Below, one piece after another: positions 1-8,853 of a DNA stretch of 64,000 bases. Each line of letters opens with the position of its first letter. The stretch's first letter is position 1. A program made the position numbers and the translations under genes. Source of the DNA: Paenibacillus xylanexedens (GTDB taxonomy: Bacteria > Bacillota > Bacilli > Paenibacillales > Paenibacillaceae); the NCBI RefSeq assembly GCF_017874615.1, contig NZ_JAGIKV010000010.1, positions 62,001 through 126,000 of the forward strand, written 5' to 3'. Under the pieces are notes generated by a model, which searched no databases, was not told the origin of the DNA, and saw only the letters and a list, made by a program, of their open reading frames with translations.

Positions 1-949
1 GTTTATCTTCATATCGCCCGTCTTGAAGATGGGCAATCATGAAATGAGCCATATCGTTCGCCGAGACGCTTCCTGATCCCGCAGGACGGAATCCTCCCTC
101 ATACGTTGGCCGTTTGGTTACAAACTCGCCGTTAGCTCGGGCGTATCCAAGGACGGCATAAGGTTCCAGAGACGCTGGAACAGGCTCCTCTACCGTAGCA
201 TAATTCATGCCCAGCGGATCAAATATATTTTTCTGTATATAGTCATTGTAGGCAATACCGCTGACTTCTTCGACGATAAGTCCCGCGAGTGAGGCTCCGT
301 AATTGGAATACGACAGCATCTCGCCTGGTGGCTTAACCCGTGCAGGCATATGTTTCGCCATCGTTTCAGCAATAGAGACGGGAAGTTTCCCCGGATCGGT
401 AGTGATCTGATAACCTACACCGCCTTCCTCAAAGCCTGCGGTATGGGTCATGAGATGGCGCAACGTAATCGGTTCCTCATAGGTTTTCGGTATTTTCACC
501 GTTTTCAGATAAGTGTTGATGTCTTTATCGAGATCAAGCTTGCCCGCCTCAACCAATTGCATCACCGCGGTCCATGTGAACAGCTTTGTTGTTGAAGCAA
601 TTCGAAATAAGCTGGTTTCGGGATCAACGGGTTTATTTTCTTCGATGTTCGAATGTCCGTACCCTTTGGAGAGCAGGATCTTCCCATCCTTCACAATCGA
701 AATGACTGCGCCTGGAATCTGTAAAGATCGCATTTGCACATCCATCATCCCATCCATGAATGCCGTTAACTGATCAGTATCCTCCAGATTAGCTACGACT
801 CCTTGCTCCAATTTACCCGAATTTAATCCCGGATTGGATACTGCTGCCGATAGTGGCATGGTCCCTAATCCAGTTGCCCCTAATATCATGCCTAACAATA
901 ACACCAGTAAAATCATTTTCCCAAAAAGCTTTCTTATCAACGATGACAT
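1..949 (-). CDS. Serine hydrolase, class C beta-lactamase / PBP-like family (3' end outside window)
   Basis: Reading left from an ATG at 949 gives 316 residues with no stop before the window edge, so the C-terminus is missing. Residues 9-30 form a hydrophobic signal or anchor segment, so the enzyme is exported or membrane tethered. The catalytic SxxK motif is STTK at residues 119-122 and the second motif is YSN at 214-216. Both are typical of the beta-lactamase/D-Ala-D-Ala-peptidase-like esterase family. The third motif (HxG or KTG) would lie off the edge. A G-rich ribosome site precedes the ATG. The substrate cannot be told: many such proteins in Bacillota are peptidases or esterases rather than true beta-lactamases. 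It is divergent from the small membrane protein at 1118. Confidence 0.9.
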   Translation of the reverse strand, partial: MSSLIRKLFGKMILLVLLLGMILGATGLGTMPLSAAVSNPGLNSGKLEQGVVANLEDTDQLTAFMDGMMDVQMRSLQIPGAVISIVKDGKILLSKGYGHSNIEENKPVDPETSLFRIASTTKLFTWTAVMQLVEAGKLDLDKDINTYLKTVKIPKTYEEPITLRHLMTHTAGFEEGGVGYQITTDPGKLPVSIAETMAKHMPARVKPPGEMLSYSNYGASLAGLIVEEVSGIAYNDYIQKNIFDPLGMNYATVEEPVPASLEPYAVLGYARANGEFVTKRPTYEGGFRPAGSGSVSANDMAHFMIAHLQDGRYEDK

Positions 950-1117
950 AACTTGCCCCCACCACTCCGTATATTTTTTAATACCTGTTCCTTACGCTTT
1001 CTTTCGAGAGCATATCAAGCACGTATGAACGGAGTGTGAACCTTTTTTTCATATTTTGCCAAATTAAATTACCTTTAGTAAGATAGGAGCAGATTGAATA
1101 GGAAAAGGAGACTTAGC

Positions 1118-1483
1118 ATGCCTGACTTTTTACTGGTTTTATTTTTGTTTAACCTGTCTCTCTTTCTGCTTCACGAAATGGATGCCATCAGGCGGTCCGA
1201 GTGGAAATTGTTTATGGTGTTAAAAGATATGGAAGATGATAAAGCCTATAGGTATTTCACTTGGATTCACCTGCCAATGTATACCATCATCCTCTCTCTT
1301 CTTTTTAGCTCATATCAGACCGTTACATTTTGGGTGCTGGATATCTTTTTCATCATACATACCGTATTACACTTCTTTTTCGAAAAACATCCTCGAAATG
1401 AATTTAAAAACGGGTTCTCCAGATCATTGATCTACCCTATGGGAATAATCGCTTTAATTCATTTGATATTCCTAATCATCTAA
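1118..1483 (+). CDS. Small integral membrane protein, DUF6713-like
   Basis: The gene encodes 121 residues. I chose the ATG at 1118 because GGAAAAGGAG lies 7 bases upstream; an in-frame TTG at 1094 has no such site. Hydrophobic stretches near residues 2-20, 50-65, 68-85 and 103-120 suggest four membrane segments. A conserved-looking LHEMDAIRRSEW segment follows the first helix. This acidic and aromatic pattern recalls small HxxE-type membrane families such as DUF6713, but I assign that from memory of the motif only. No function is known. It ends 72 bases before the DUF4003 gene on the same strand and may be cotranscribed with it. Confidence 0.75.
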   Translation: MPDFLLVLFLFNLSLFLLHEMDAIRRSEWKLFMVLKDMEDDKAYRYFTWIHLPMYTIILSLLFSSYQTVTFWVLDIFFIIHTVLHFFFEKHPRNEFKNGFSRSLIYPMGIIALIHLIFLII

Positions 1484-1555
1484 TCTGTTTACACCGACAG
1501 AATGAAGGAAGCTGGAAGGGTATTGTTGAATAACAGTGAATATGGAGGTGTGCCT

Positions 1556-2545
1556 ATGCAGCAGCATCATGCAGAACGAGTTGAATTATTTGTTTCCAAT
1601 ACCCAGATCATCAAGGAGTCGTTCAAATGGCAACATGCGATGATGCAACGTCTGGCTGCCCTGCTCTATGCAGCGGAGAATAAAACAGCGGATGGGGAAG
1701 CTATTCGTCAAAGCCATGAGTTGATTAAGCAAAACACAAAGCTTTTCTCTGCATTCAGAGGTAATTCGGCCATTAGCGTTGCTGCCATGCTCTCCCTTAC
1801 AACGGATGCAGAGACGAAGCTGGCAGACACCTTGCATGTCTATGACTTGATGAAAGAGATCAAATTTCGCAACTCCGATTATCTGGTTATTGCCGCCTAT
1901 CAGATCGCTACTCAGACATCACCTGACCAGTTTCAACCTACGGTGGAGCGGGCCAAATCATTTTATGACGGCATGAAAGCAGAGCATCGTTTCCTCACTG
2001 GACAGGATGACTACATTTTCGCTGCCATGTTAGCCCTTTCCGATCTCGAGGTGGATACTGGTGTGGCACGTATGGAACAACTCTACGGGGAATTAAAACC
2101 AGAGTTCTCTTCCAGAAACAGTGTGCAGGCGTTAACACAGGTTCTGGTTCTTGGAGATGATCCCCCGGATGCAGGTGCTCGTGTGATTGCCTTAAATGAA
2201 GCTTTTCGCAAAAGGGATCTTCGAATGGACAAAACGTATACGTTAGCCTCTCTCGGAATACTTTCTCTACTGCCTTCGGACAGAGACTCATTAGTGGATG
2301 AAGTCGCGGAAACAAATGACTGGTTACGGACTCAAAAAGGCTTCGGTGCCTGGTCAATCGACAAACAGGAGTTGCTCCTGTTCTCGTCAGCTCTGGTAGC
2401 CATTCAACATGTGGAGAATCTGCGGAACGGTGTGCTTACGACAGCAATCTCAACCAGTATCACAAATATTATCATCGCTCAACAAGCAGCCATGGCCGCA
2501 ACCGCCGCAGCATCGGCTGCTGCCGCTTCTTCATCATCAAACTAG
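1556..2545 (+). CDS. DUF4003 family protein
   Basis: The gene encodes 329 residues starting at an ATG with GGAGG 7 bases upstream; an upstream in-frame ATG at 1502 lacks a ribosome site. The protein is soluble and largely helical. Its N-terminal part (VELFVSNTQIIKESFKWQ) and the following repeated pattern of helical segments match my memory of DUF4003, a Bacillota family of unknown function. The C-terminus is a low-complexity Ala/Ser tail (residues about 305-329) containing runs of AAAAS type, which is odd for a folded end and may be flexible. It is followed directly by a bidirectional terminator shared with the convergent hybrid kinase gene. Confidence 0.8.
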   Translation: MQQHHAERVELFVSNTQIIKESFKWQHAMMQRLAALLYAAENKTADGEAIRQSHELIKQNTKLFSAFRGNSAISVAAMLSLTTDAETKLADTLHVYDLMKEIKFRNSDYLVIAAYQIATQTSPDQFQPTVERAKSFYDGMKAEHRFLTGQDDYIFAAMLALSDLEVDTGVARMEQLYGELKPEFSSRNSVQALTQVLVLGDDPPDAGARVIALNEAFRKRDLRMDKTYTLASLGILSLLPSDRDSLVDEVAETNDWLRTQKGFGAWSIDKQELLLFSSALVAIQHVENLRNGVLTTAISTSITNIIIAQQAAMAATAAASAAAASSSSN

Positions 2546-2583
2546 CAAATTAATTCGACTCTTAAGATGCTCCGTGCAAAACA

Positions 2584-2622
2584 AAAAACGAGTACCCGGG
2601 TGAACCCTGAGTACTCGTTTTT
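2584..2622. terminator. Bidirectional rho-independent terminator
   Basis: A perfect 12-bp inverted repeat (AAAAACGAGTAC at 2584-2595, GTACTCGTTTTT at 2611-2622) encloses a G/C-rich loop. A-rich and T-rich edges give U-runs in both directions. It lies between the convergent DUF4003 gene and the hybrid kinase gene and can end both. Confidence 0.9.
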
Positions 2623-2675
2623 CCTGTTGAACGCCACTCATTAATGGCTTAATTACTGTAAATCCTTGTCTTTCC

Positions 2676-5600
2676 CTAATCCAGAACATACAGAGGCAGC
2701 GTGAAATAAAAAGAACTCCCTTTTCTGACTTCACTTTCTACGTGTATGTTTCCATCATGATACTGAATAATTTCCTTCGCAATCGCAAGTCCAATTCCAC
2801 TGCCCTGAACCACATGCCGATCATGTTTCTCACGGAAAAAGCGATCAAATACAAATGGCAGTGACTCTTCCATAATACCCGCTCCATTGTCCTCCACACG
2901 GATGGTAAGTCGTCCTGGAGAATCACCGTCATTTTCCCATTCCTCAATGGAACAATGAAGACGAATCATTCCACCTGCACCTGTATGCTGAATCGCGTTA
3001 AACACCAGATTGGTCAACACCTGAGTAATCCGATCCATATCAATCACGACTTGATAATCACTTCGCTGAGCAGTCGTAATGTTCATCTGAAACTCGTAGC
3101 TCATGTCAGCACGTGCGATGTCCAGCCTGAATTTGTCCTGAATGGTATCCATTAACTCCTGCAAGCTCATCATGATAAAGATCATTTCAGACTTGCCCGA
3201 CTCCAGTCGGGACAACTCGAATAGATCGTGAATGAGACGGTTTAGCCCCAGCGCCTTCACTAAGACCATTTGCAGATATACTTTTTGATCCTCTTCGTTA
3301 TCCACCAATCCGGATACAATTGCCTCCACATAACCCTGAATCGCAGTCATCGGTGTGCGCAGTTCATGCGATATATCGCTCAACAATCGTCTGCGTGACA
3401 ATTCCAGACGGCCCATATCTTTATTTTTGTGCTCCAGCTCTACTGTACGATCCTGAATACGATGCTCCAGGTTGGTATTTAACTCGGATAACTGTTGATT
3501 CAACTCTTCAAGCTGCTGTGCGTTCAGACTCAGCTCCTGAGCAGACCTTTTTAACAACAACAGTGTGCGTACACGGCTTATGAGTTCATTACGTCCAATC
3601 GGTTTTGATATATAATCATTGGCTCCGGCGGCAAAACAGGCTGTAATTGTATCATCTCGATTACTTGCTGTCATAATTAGAATAGGTAACTCAATCAGAC
3701 TGTAACGCTCCCTGATCAATCCGCATAGTTCATATCCAGACATGCCGACCATCATCATATCCGTGATCACCAGATCAAAATTCTGCAACTCATTCATACG
3801 CGCGAGTGCTTCAGTGCCACTGTTCGCAATTTCAAACACACATGCCAGTGGTGCAAGCTGCTGAATCACCACTTGCAGGTTAACGGGCTCATCGTCCACA
3901 ATTAATACACGATAAGGTTGGATCTCCGATTCTTTCGCGGAACTGACTTCCCTATTAAGAGCATGTGAACTTGCTGTCTTAGCTGCTGCAACAGAACGAA
4001 GGGCGCTTACGCCGTTCTGAATGGATTCATTGTTTTGCTTATCCGGTAGCGCAGCTGGAACATTCTTCTTATGCTGCCTGATGGTGAACGAGAAAAGGGA
4101 GCCATGATTCACTTTCGACTGTACTTTAATCTCTCCTCCATGCAGCTCGACAAGTTGCTTGGTGATTTTCAGTCCAAGTCCGGTACCCGTGTTATCAATG
4201 GATTCCAGCTTTTCGAATGGATTGAAAATCATTGCAAATTTATCCTCCGGTATGCCAATCCCTGTATCCTCTACCTGAATTTCCACATCGCCCTGCACAA
4301 TCTGTGCACGAATCACGATATGACCCGATGGTGTGTACTTGATCGCATTGCCTACCAGATTAAACAAAATTTGCTGCATTCGATTCTCATCTGCTTCGAT
4401 CGGTGGAAAATGGGGATCAATTCGATTGTGTAATAGAAGATCCCTACCAGTAATGAGCGGTTTAACCACGGTGAGGACCACCTGAACCAATTGGTGCAGA
4501 TTTATTTTGGTTCGATTCAGACGTACATCGTTATTTTTAAGAAGTGCATAATCCAGAATATCGTTAATCAGAAAAGACATACGTTGACCACTTGAGACGA
4601 TCATGTTCAGATGCATTCGCTGGTTATCTTCCAACCGATCATCCATGCTGTGCAGCAACGACTGCGTAAGCCCGATAATTCCGTTGAGCGGTGTACGAAG
4701 CTCGTGGGAGGTATTGGCCAGAAACTCATCTTTTACCCGATCCAATTCAAGCAGGCGCGAAGATAAACGTTCATTGGTTTTCATGGCATTGGAAAATTTG
4801 GTGGATACAATAATCGACAGACAAAGAATGAGAAAGAGAAGACCATATGAGAAATAGATTCCTGTTTGAATTATACCGTTATTCATTAAAATATCATTCA
4901 CTACGGTAATGAAGAATACGATCGTACCTGCCAGCATCCAGTGTGCCCCAGCAAGTTTTTTCATGGCAGCTCGGACCACATTTTGAATGATCACAATCCC
5001 GATCAGAATCACGTATGCCTGCATGAACAACGCAAACTTCGTGTATACCTGTGCAGGTGTGAACAGGATAAATAAAGTGAACAGCAACCCTGGAATCCAA
5101 AATATATCACGTAATCGTTTGGACACCTCGTTGGGGAAAATGGAGTAACAAAAAAGCAGAGCAAGTGAAGAGCTGCCCAAGAAGCCTAAATACTCAACTT
5201 TAAGGAATGTATCACCACTCATGCCCGGAATAAGCTCTGATAAAATGTACTGGGAATCAGAACTATTCTTCATGGCCAGCAGAATACAGATCAGACCAAA
5301 ATACAGAGACTCCCGATTTTTGCGCAACAATGCATACAACAGGATATGGTAGAGCCCCATAATCAACATGCAGCCAATAATCATGCTCTCGGATACCATT
5401 TTGTATTTCATGGATTGATTCAATTGATTATATTCACCGATCGTTAGAGAGCCAAACAAACCCGCTTTTCGATGTGTATAGTTCGAAACTTGAATGATAA
5501 TATCAGCTTGGGTCTGCCCTGCCTCCATTCGGATTAGAGCAGGCACCTTATATGAAGAAGATTCCTTTACCGTTCGTCCAACAATCCCACTTTCGGATAC

Positions 5601-6026
5601 AAGTTTGCCATTAATCCACAATCGGTGTGCGGAGGTTATCCCTGTGGTTAGTAATCCCAGCTCTATATCTTGCTCTGGTAAATCCACCACCAGACGATAC
5701 GTGGCGAATCCCGTATTATCCAGCTTATGCCCACTGATTTCATAATTCCCCCAAGATTCTGGAACATTAACGTAACTTACCGGACCCGTTCGTTCACTGG
5801 CAAAATCCTTGGGCTCCAGCAATTGTTTCCAATAGAATGCCCATTCGCCATCTAACCGACTTCCTTCTCCAGAGGACAGAGCTTCACTGGTAATCGTTAA
5901 ACGCCCATCCTGAACTTCTGCATTCATCTGATTAGAAGGTAATTCGAACAAGATCAGTACCGTAAAAATCAGAAAAAATAGCATAACAGGGATGATGTAA
6001 TACAGGAAAGAAGTACGTTTATTCAT
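2676..6026 (-). CDS. Hybrid sensor histidine kinase with 7TMR-DISM sensor, two kinase modules and an internal receiver
   Basis: The product has 1116 residues. In order: a membrane segment (7-28); an extracytoplasmic galactose-binding-like domain (about 50-200); seven-helix 7TMR-DISM membrane part (about 212-408); HisKA with H441 in NTSHELRTP; a first HATPase (N560, GTGLGL near 615-619); a receiver with acceptor D756 in VITDMMM and K808; a coiled coil (about 828-875); a second HisKA with H887 in ISHELRTP; and a second HATPase (GSGIGL near 1075). Two complete kinase cores in one chain are unusual. The N-terminal sensor half is paralogous to the kinase at 43227. It lies 88 bases downstream of the lipoprotein at 6115, behind a weak terminator, at the left end of the peptide cluster. 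The orphan response regulator at 22042 is a plausible partner (inference). Confidence 0.93.
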   Translation of the reverse strand: MNKRTSFLYYIIPVMLFFLIFTVLILFELPSNQMNAEVQDGRLTITSEALSSGEGSRLDGEWAFYWKQLLEPKDFASERTGPVSYVNVPESWGNYEISGHKLDNTGFATYRLVVDLPEQDIELGLLTTGITSAHRLWINGKLVSESGIVGRTVKESSSYKVPALIRMEAGQTQADIIIQVSNYTHRKAGLFGSLTIGEYNQLNQSMKYKMVSESMIIGCMLIMGLYHILLYALLRKNRESLYFGLICILLAMKNSSDSQYILSELIPGMSGDTFLKVEYLGFLGSSSLALLFCYSIFPNEVSKRLRDIFWIPGLLFTLFILFTPAQVYTKFALFMQAYVILIGIVIIQNVVRAAMKKLAGAHWMLAGTIVFFITVVNDILMNNGIIQTGIYFSYGLLFLILCLSIIVSTKFSNAMKTNERLSSRLLELDRVKDEFLANTSHELRTPLNGIIGLTQSLLHSMDDRLEDNQRMHLNMIVSSGQRMSFLINDILDYALLKNNDVRLNRTKINLHQLVQVVLTVVKPLITGRDLLLHNRIDPHFPPIEADENRMQQILFNLVGNAIKYTPSGHIVIRAQIVQGDVEIQVEDTGIGIPEDKFAMIFNPFEKLESIDNTGTGLGLKITKQLVELHGGEIKVQSKVNHGSLFSFTIRQHKKNVPAALPDKQNNESIQNGVSALRSVAAAKTASSHALNREVSSAKESEIQPYRVLIVDDEPVNLQVVIQQLAPLACVFEIANSGTEALARMNELQNFDLVITDMMMVGMSGYELCGLIRERYSLIELPILIMTASNRDDTITACFAAGANDYISKPIGRNELISRVRTLLLLKRSAQELSLNAQQLEELNQQLSELNTNLEHRIQDRTVELEHKNKDMGRLELSRRRLLSDISHELRTPMTAIQGYVEAIVSGLVDNEEDQKVYLQMVLVKALGLNRLIHDLFELSRLESGKSEMIFIMMSLQELMDTIQDKFRLDIARADMSYEFQMNITTAQRSDYQVVIDMDRITQVLTNLVFNAIQHTGAGGMIRLHCSIEEWENDGDSPGRLTIRVEDNGAGIMEESLPFVFDRFFREKHDRHVVQGSGIGLAIAKEIIQYHDGNIHVESEVRKGSSFYFTLPLYVLD

Positions 6027-6066
6027 GAGATTCCCACCACGGTGTCCCCTCTTTTAACTGAATAAA

Positions 6067-6086
6067 AAACCGAACCATCGGGTTCA
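6067..6086 (-). terminator. Weak terminator after the lipoprotein gene
   Basis: On the minus strand a short imperfect hairpin (AACCCGA...TTCGGTT) is followed directly by six T. It lies in the 88-base gap between the solute-binding lipoprotein (6115) and the kinase (6026). Partial termination here would separate kinase expression from the biosynthetic genes. Confidence 0.4.
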
Positions 6087-6114
6087 TGCATGTATCATAG
6101 CACAACCCTATTGC

Positions 6115-7074
6115 TCAGATGCCATAGTTTTCAAGCCAGCGCTGAATGTTCTTCTCCTGCATGTGAAGATACGTATTGATCCACTGGTGGAGATGCATGC
6201 GGCGCGGATCAACGGCGATGGCAATATCGTCATCCTGATCCTCCAGCTGCACATATTGAAGATCAAGGGAGTAGGCTGGATTCTGATCCAAATAACGTGA
6301 AATTTCAAAAGCATCATAGACTGCAGCGATCACTTCGCCTTGCCTCACACGATCAAACAATTCGGAAGTATTCTTGTAGGCAATCTGATTCTGCGTGGGG
6401 AACAGCTCACGTGTGAAGCCTACGTAAGACGTGCCTTGAACAATGCCGATCTGTGTTCCACGTTGCTGAAGCAGCGTTAGCACATCGGGAAATTTGTTTT
6501 TTTTGCCGAGCTCCGCAAGTTGAAGGCGGTTAATCAGCAGTGCTTGTTTGAAATGCAGATATGCATTGGAGAACAGTACTCGCTTCGCCCGCTCCAGGGT
6601 GATACTCAATTTGGATATGCCGACATCCACCTCCCCGGAAGACACCTGATCAATCACTTCATCGAAAGAATCCGCTGTTCGGATATACTCTGGTTTAACT
6701 CCAAGTTTAAGAGCGATGTCGTTGGCAAGCTCAACATCGCTCCCGCGCAGTAACCCTTCTTCATCGGTGTAAAAGAACGGATAACGATCCTCTACCTTCA
6801 ATCCAATCCTCAGCTTGCCCCTGCTCAAAATATCCCGAATATCTTGCGGATATCCTTCTAATTCTTCCGCAGTATAAACTCTTGGCTCACTTCCCTTAGC
6901 TGCCTTAGCTGCTGTGATGTCCGTTTCTGCTGCCCGAGACTGAGCCGTTTCAGTCTGCGGACTTGCTATGGTTGATACAGCGTCTCGGGATACGCTTGTA
7001 CAGGATGAGAGGATAAGTCCTATAGTTAACATGAACAACAGCAAGATGCACAGCCGGCCGTAACTTCTGATCAT
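6115..7074 (-). CDS. Solute-binding lipoprotein, amino-acid type (SBP_bac_3)
   Basis: The product has 319 residues. The ATG at 7074 is preceded by GGAGAAGGGGG; this site overlaps the end of the small peptide gene, whose stop lies 2 bases upstream, so translation is probably coupled. A lipoprotein signal ends in LILSSC with C25 as the lipidated residue. A linker and then an SBP_bac_3 fold follow (LRIGLKVEDRYPFFY, the SGEVDVGI segment, and a typical YDAFEISRYL). This family binds amino acids or small polar ligands outside the membrane. No cognate permease or ATPase is present in the window, so it may serve as a ligand sensor, an immunity lipoprotein or a partner of a distant transporter. It is the last gene of the peptide/acyl operon. 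Confidence 0.85.
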   Translation of the reverse strand: MIRSYGRLCILLLFMLTIGLILSSCTSVSRDAVSTIASPQTETAQSRAAETDITAAKAAKGSEPRVYTAEELEGYPQDIRDILSRGKLRIGLKVEDRYPFFYTDEEGLLRGSDVELANDIALKLGVKPEYIRTADSFDEVIDQVSSGEVDVGISKLSITLERAKRVLFSNAYLHFKQALLINRLQLAELGKKNKFPDVLTLLQQRGTQIGIVQGTSYVGFTRELFPTQNQIAYKNTSELFDRVRQGEVIAAVYDAFEISRYLDQNPAYSLDLQYVQLEDQDDDIAIAVDPRRMHLHQWINTYLHMQEKNIQRWLENYGI

Positions 7075-7076
7075 GG

Positions 7077-7292
7077 TTAGCCCCCTTCTCCTGCAAGTGG
7101 AAGCTGCGTTTTGCGAAAACAAGCTGCACATACGCTCATCTCGTACACTGCAATTCGTATGTGGCAGACTTTGCAACGCGCAATTGAAACAGTTGCCAGT
7201 CCACCGACAACCTCTTCCAGTTCTTCTTCCAGCAGTTCATCGGACTGGGGGTTCTCCTGCTCCGCATCGTTTCCATTCTGTTGATATCCCAT
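7077..7292 (-). CDS. Small peptide with double-glycine leader and paired CxxC motifs; candidate second precursor
   Basis: The gene encodes 71 residues. An ATG with GAGG 6 bases upstream begins it and its TAA lies 2 bases before the next gene, so it sits cleanly in the operon. Residues 18-31 (DELLEEELEEVVGG) look like the acidic end of a double-glycine leader, as cut by C39 peptidase exporters. One such exporter is encoded at 17418. The remaining 40 residues contain C40, C43, C55 and C58 as two CxxC pairs and end in GEGG. This could be an exported disulfide- or thioether-bearing peptide. The alternative is a small zinc-ribbon protein, where the two CxxC pairs bind one zinc and the GG is chance. 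I recognise no named family. Confidence 0.65.
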   Translation of the reverse strand: MGYQQNGNDAEQENPQSDELLEEELEEVVGGLATVSIARCKVCHIRIAVYEMSVCAACFRKTQLPLAGEGG

Positions 7293-7340
7293 CTTCTGCC
7301 TCTTTCGAAGATTACTGAAGCCGTATTGTCTCAGATCATA

Positions 7341-8072
7341 TCAGAGAACAGACGGAATACCGTAACCCCACGTTATATTTTGACCACTCATGCCCTGACC
7401 ATAATCAAGTAACAGGCCTAGACCTTGTACAAGCTCTTCCAATTCAGGCACAGAAGGTTTTAAGGTGAACATATCATAGATCTTCCTGCGACTTCGTCCG
7501 GCATTTATGTGGTTCTCCATACGGTAGTAACCAAACGTTAACGTATTGACCGAGACTCGAAAAGGCGTCATCTCTTTGGCAAAGCTTTTGACATATGCCT
7601 GGGCACCCTGGTTATACACCGGAGAAGAAGGAAATCCACTATAGTGCATCATATCCGCCAGTATGGGTACGATCATCTGTCCACTTTGTTTACGCGCCAT
7701 AAAATGACCTGCTGCACGGGTATATAGAAAGAGTTCACTTAACTGACGATGGCTGGTTAGAGCAAAAGCCGCCGGATCACTTTGGAGCTCAGACAGTTCA
7801 TCCACCCAGCTACTGCCATGAATATAGAAGTCGAGCCCCTGCATATGCTCGGCAGATGCTGACAGTACGGATTCAATTCCCTTCATTCCCAGGTCCGGCG
7901 CAACGATAGTCCGGCAGTTCTTCTGGTCGTGCACAGACAGATCGGAATGAAACTGCTCTGCTTGTTCTGATGTGGCGAAGCTTGCTGTAATCTGCAAGCC
8001 ACGATGTAACAAATATACAACCATCATCTGCATAGCTGTACTCTCTGCATGATGCACATACGCCGTTTTCAT
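7341..8072 (-). CDS. Degenerate short-chain dehydrogenase/reductase-like protein
   Basis: The product has 243 residues starting at an ATG after a GGAGG-like site. The overall pattern is that of an SDR: alternating strands and helices, FYIHGSSWVDEL near the usual NNAG region, and a late segment (FRVSVNTLTFGYYRMENH) like the substrate loop. The key features are missing. The N-terminus lacks TGxxxGIG, and the YxxxK motif is replaced by YNQGAQAYVK with no lysine at the catalytic position. It is therefore probably not a working reductase; it may be a structural partner of the intact SDR upstream or act as a dehydratase-like or binding subunit (inference). It starts 37 bases after that gene. Confidence 0.75.
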   Translation of the reverse strand: MKTAYVHHAESTAMQMMVVYLLHRGLQITASFATSEQAEQFHSDLSVHDQKNCRTIVAPDLGMKGIESVLSASAEHMQGLDFYIHGSSWVDELSELQSDPAAFALTSHRQLSELFLYTRAAGHFMARKQSGQMIVPILADMMHYSGFPSSPVYNQGAQAYVKSFAKEMTPFRVSVNTLTFGYYRMENHINAGRSRRKIYDMFTLKPSVPELEELVQGLGLLLDYGQGMSGQNITWGYGIPSVL

Positions 8073-8109
8073 TAGCTTCCCTCCCTCTGATTCCTATTCA
8101 AGTTTGCCC

Positions 8110-8853
8110 TTAACGCAAAAAGCCGCCATCCAGTTTTAATGTCTGTCCGGTATGATAACGTGCCGCGGGTCCTGCGAGGTATATCACCGCTTCAGCTACC
8201 TCTTCCGCAGACCCTTGCCTTCCGGTGAGGGTGTGGCGCAGAAAATCATTCAGCTTCTCTTGCGACACCTCCCCCGTCATCTCGGTATCAATCATACCTG
8301 GTGCGATGGCACTGACCTGAATGTTGTTTGATGCATACAGGCGGGCATATAACTTCGTCAGCCCCATCAAAGCCCCTTTGGAAGCTGCATAATTGCTTTG
8401 ACCTTCCCGCCCATATATACCGCTCACCGACACCAGGTTGATAATGCTTCCACTGTCCTGAAGAACCATGTAGCTGACCGCTTCCTGTGAGCAATAACAG
8501 GCACCAACATAATTGGTGTCCAGCACCTCATTCCACTGTTGCTCTTCCATCCGCAGTGCCATCTGGTCGCTCGATCTTCCGGCATTATTGATCAGGACAT
8601 CCACACGGCCAAATGTATCAAATACCTCTTTCATCACATCTGCTACAAAAGCATGGTCCGCAACAGAGCCCTTGAACAACCGCATCCGTCCGCCTGCTGC
8701 ACTCACCTCTTCTGTTAGCCGGTCCGCTGCAGCGTCATCCCTGACATAGATGCCTGCCACAATGGCTCCCTCTGCAATGAATCTCAGCGCTATCGCCCGC
8801 CCTATGCCCCGTGATACCCCTGTAACCACAACGACGTGATCACGAAAGGTCAT
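8110..8853 (-). CDS. SDR-family 3-oxoacyl-ACP reductase, FabG-like
   Basis: The product has 247 residues, the normal FabG length. It shows the NADP-binding TGVSRGIG (11-18), NNAG (89-92), and the catalytic S142, Y155 and K159 in VSVSG and NYAASK. FabG proteins reduce beta-ketoacyl-ACP to beta-hydroxyacyl-ACP using NADPH in the cytoplasm. The start ATG overlaps the stop of the acyl carrier protein gene by 4 bases, so the two are translationally coupled. This pairing with a ketosynthase gene just upstream argues for a dedicated acyl chain pathway rather than a random SDR. Chain length and substrate cannot be read from sequence. Confidence 0.9.
   Translation of the reverse strand: MTFRDHVVVVTGVSRGIGRAIALRFIAEGAIVAGIYVRDDAAADRLTEEVSAAGGRMRLFKGSVADHAFVADVMKEVFDTFGRVDVLINNAGRSSDQMALRMEEQQWNEVLDTNYVGACYCSQEAVSYMVLQDSGSIINLVSVSGIYGREGQSNYAASKGALMGLTKLYARLYASNNIQVSAIAPGMIDTEMTGEVSQEKLNDFLRHTLTGRQGSAEEVAEAVIYLAGPAARYHTGQTLKLDGGFLR

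Noticed and set aside
1094-1117. TTG at 1094 as start of the small membrane protein
   Set aside because: The ATG at 1118 has a much better ribosome site, and the extra eight residues lie before the first membrane helix.
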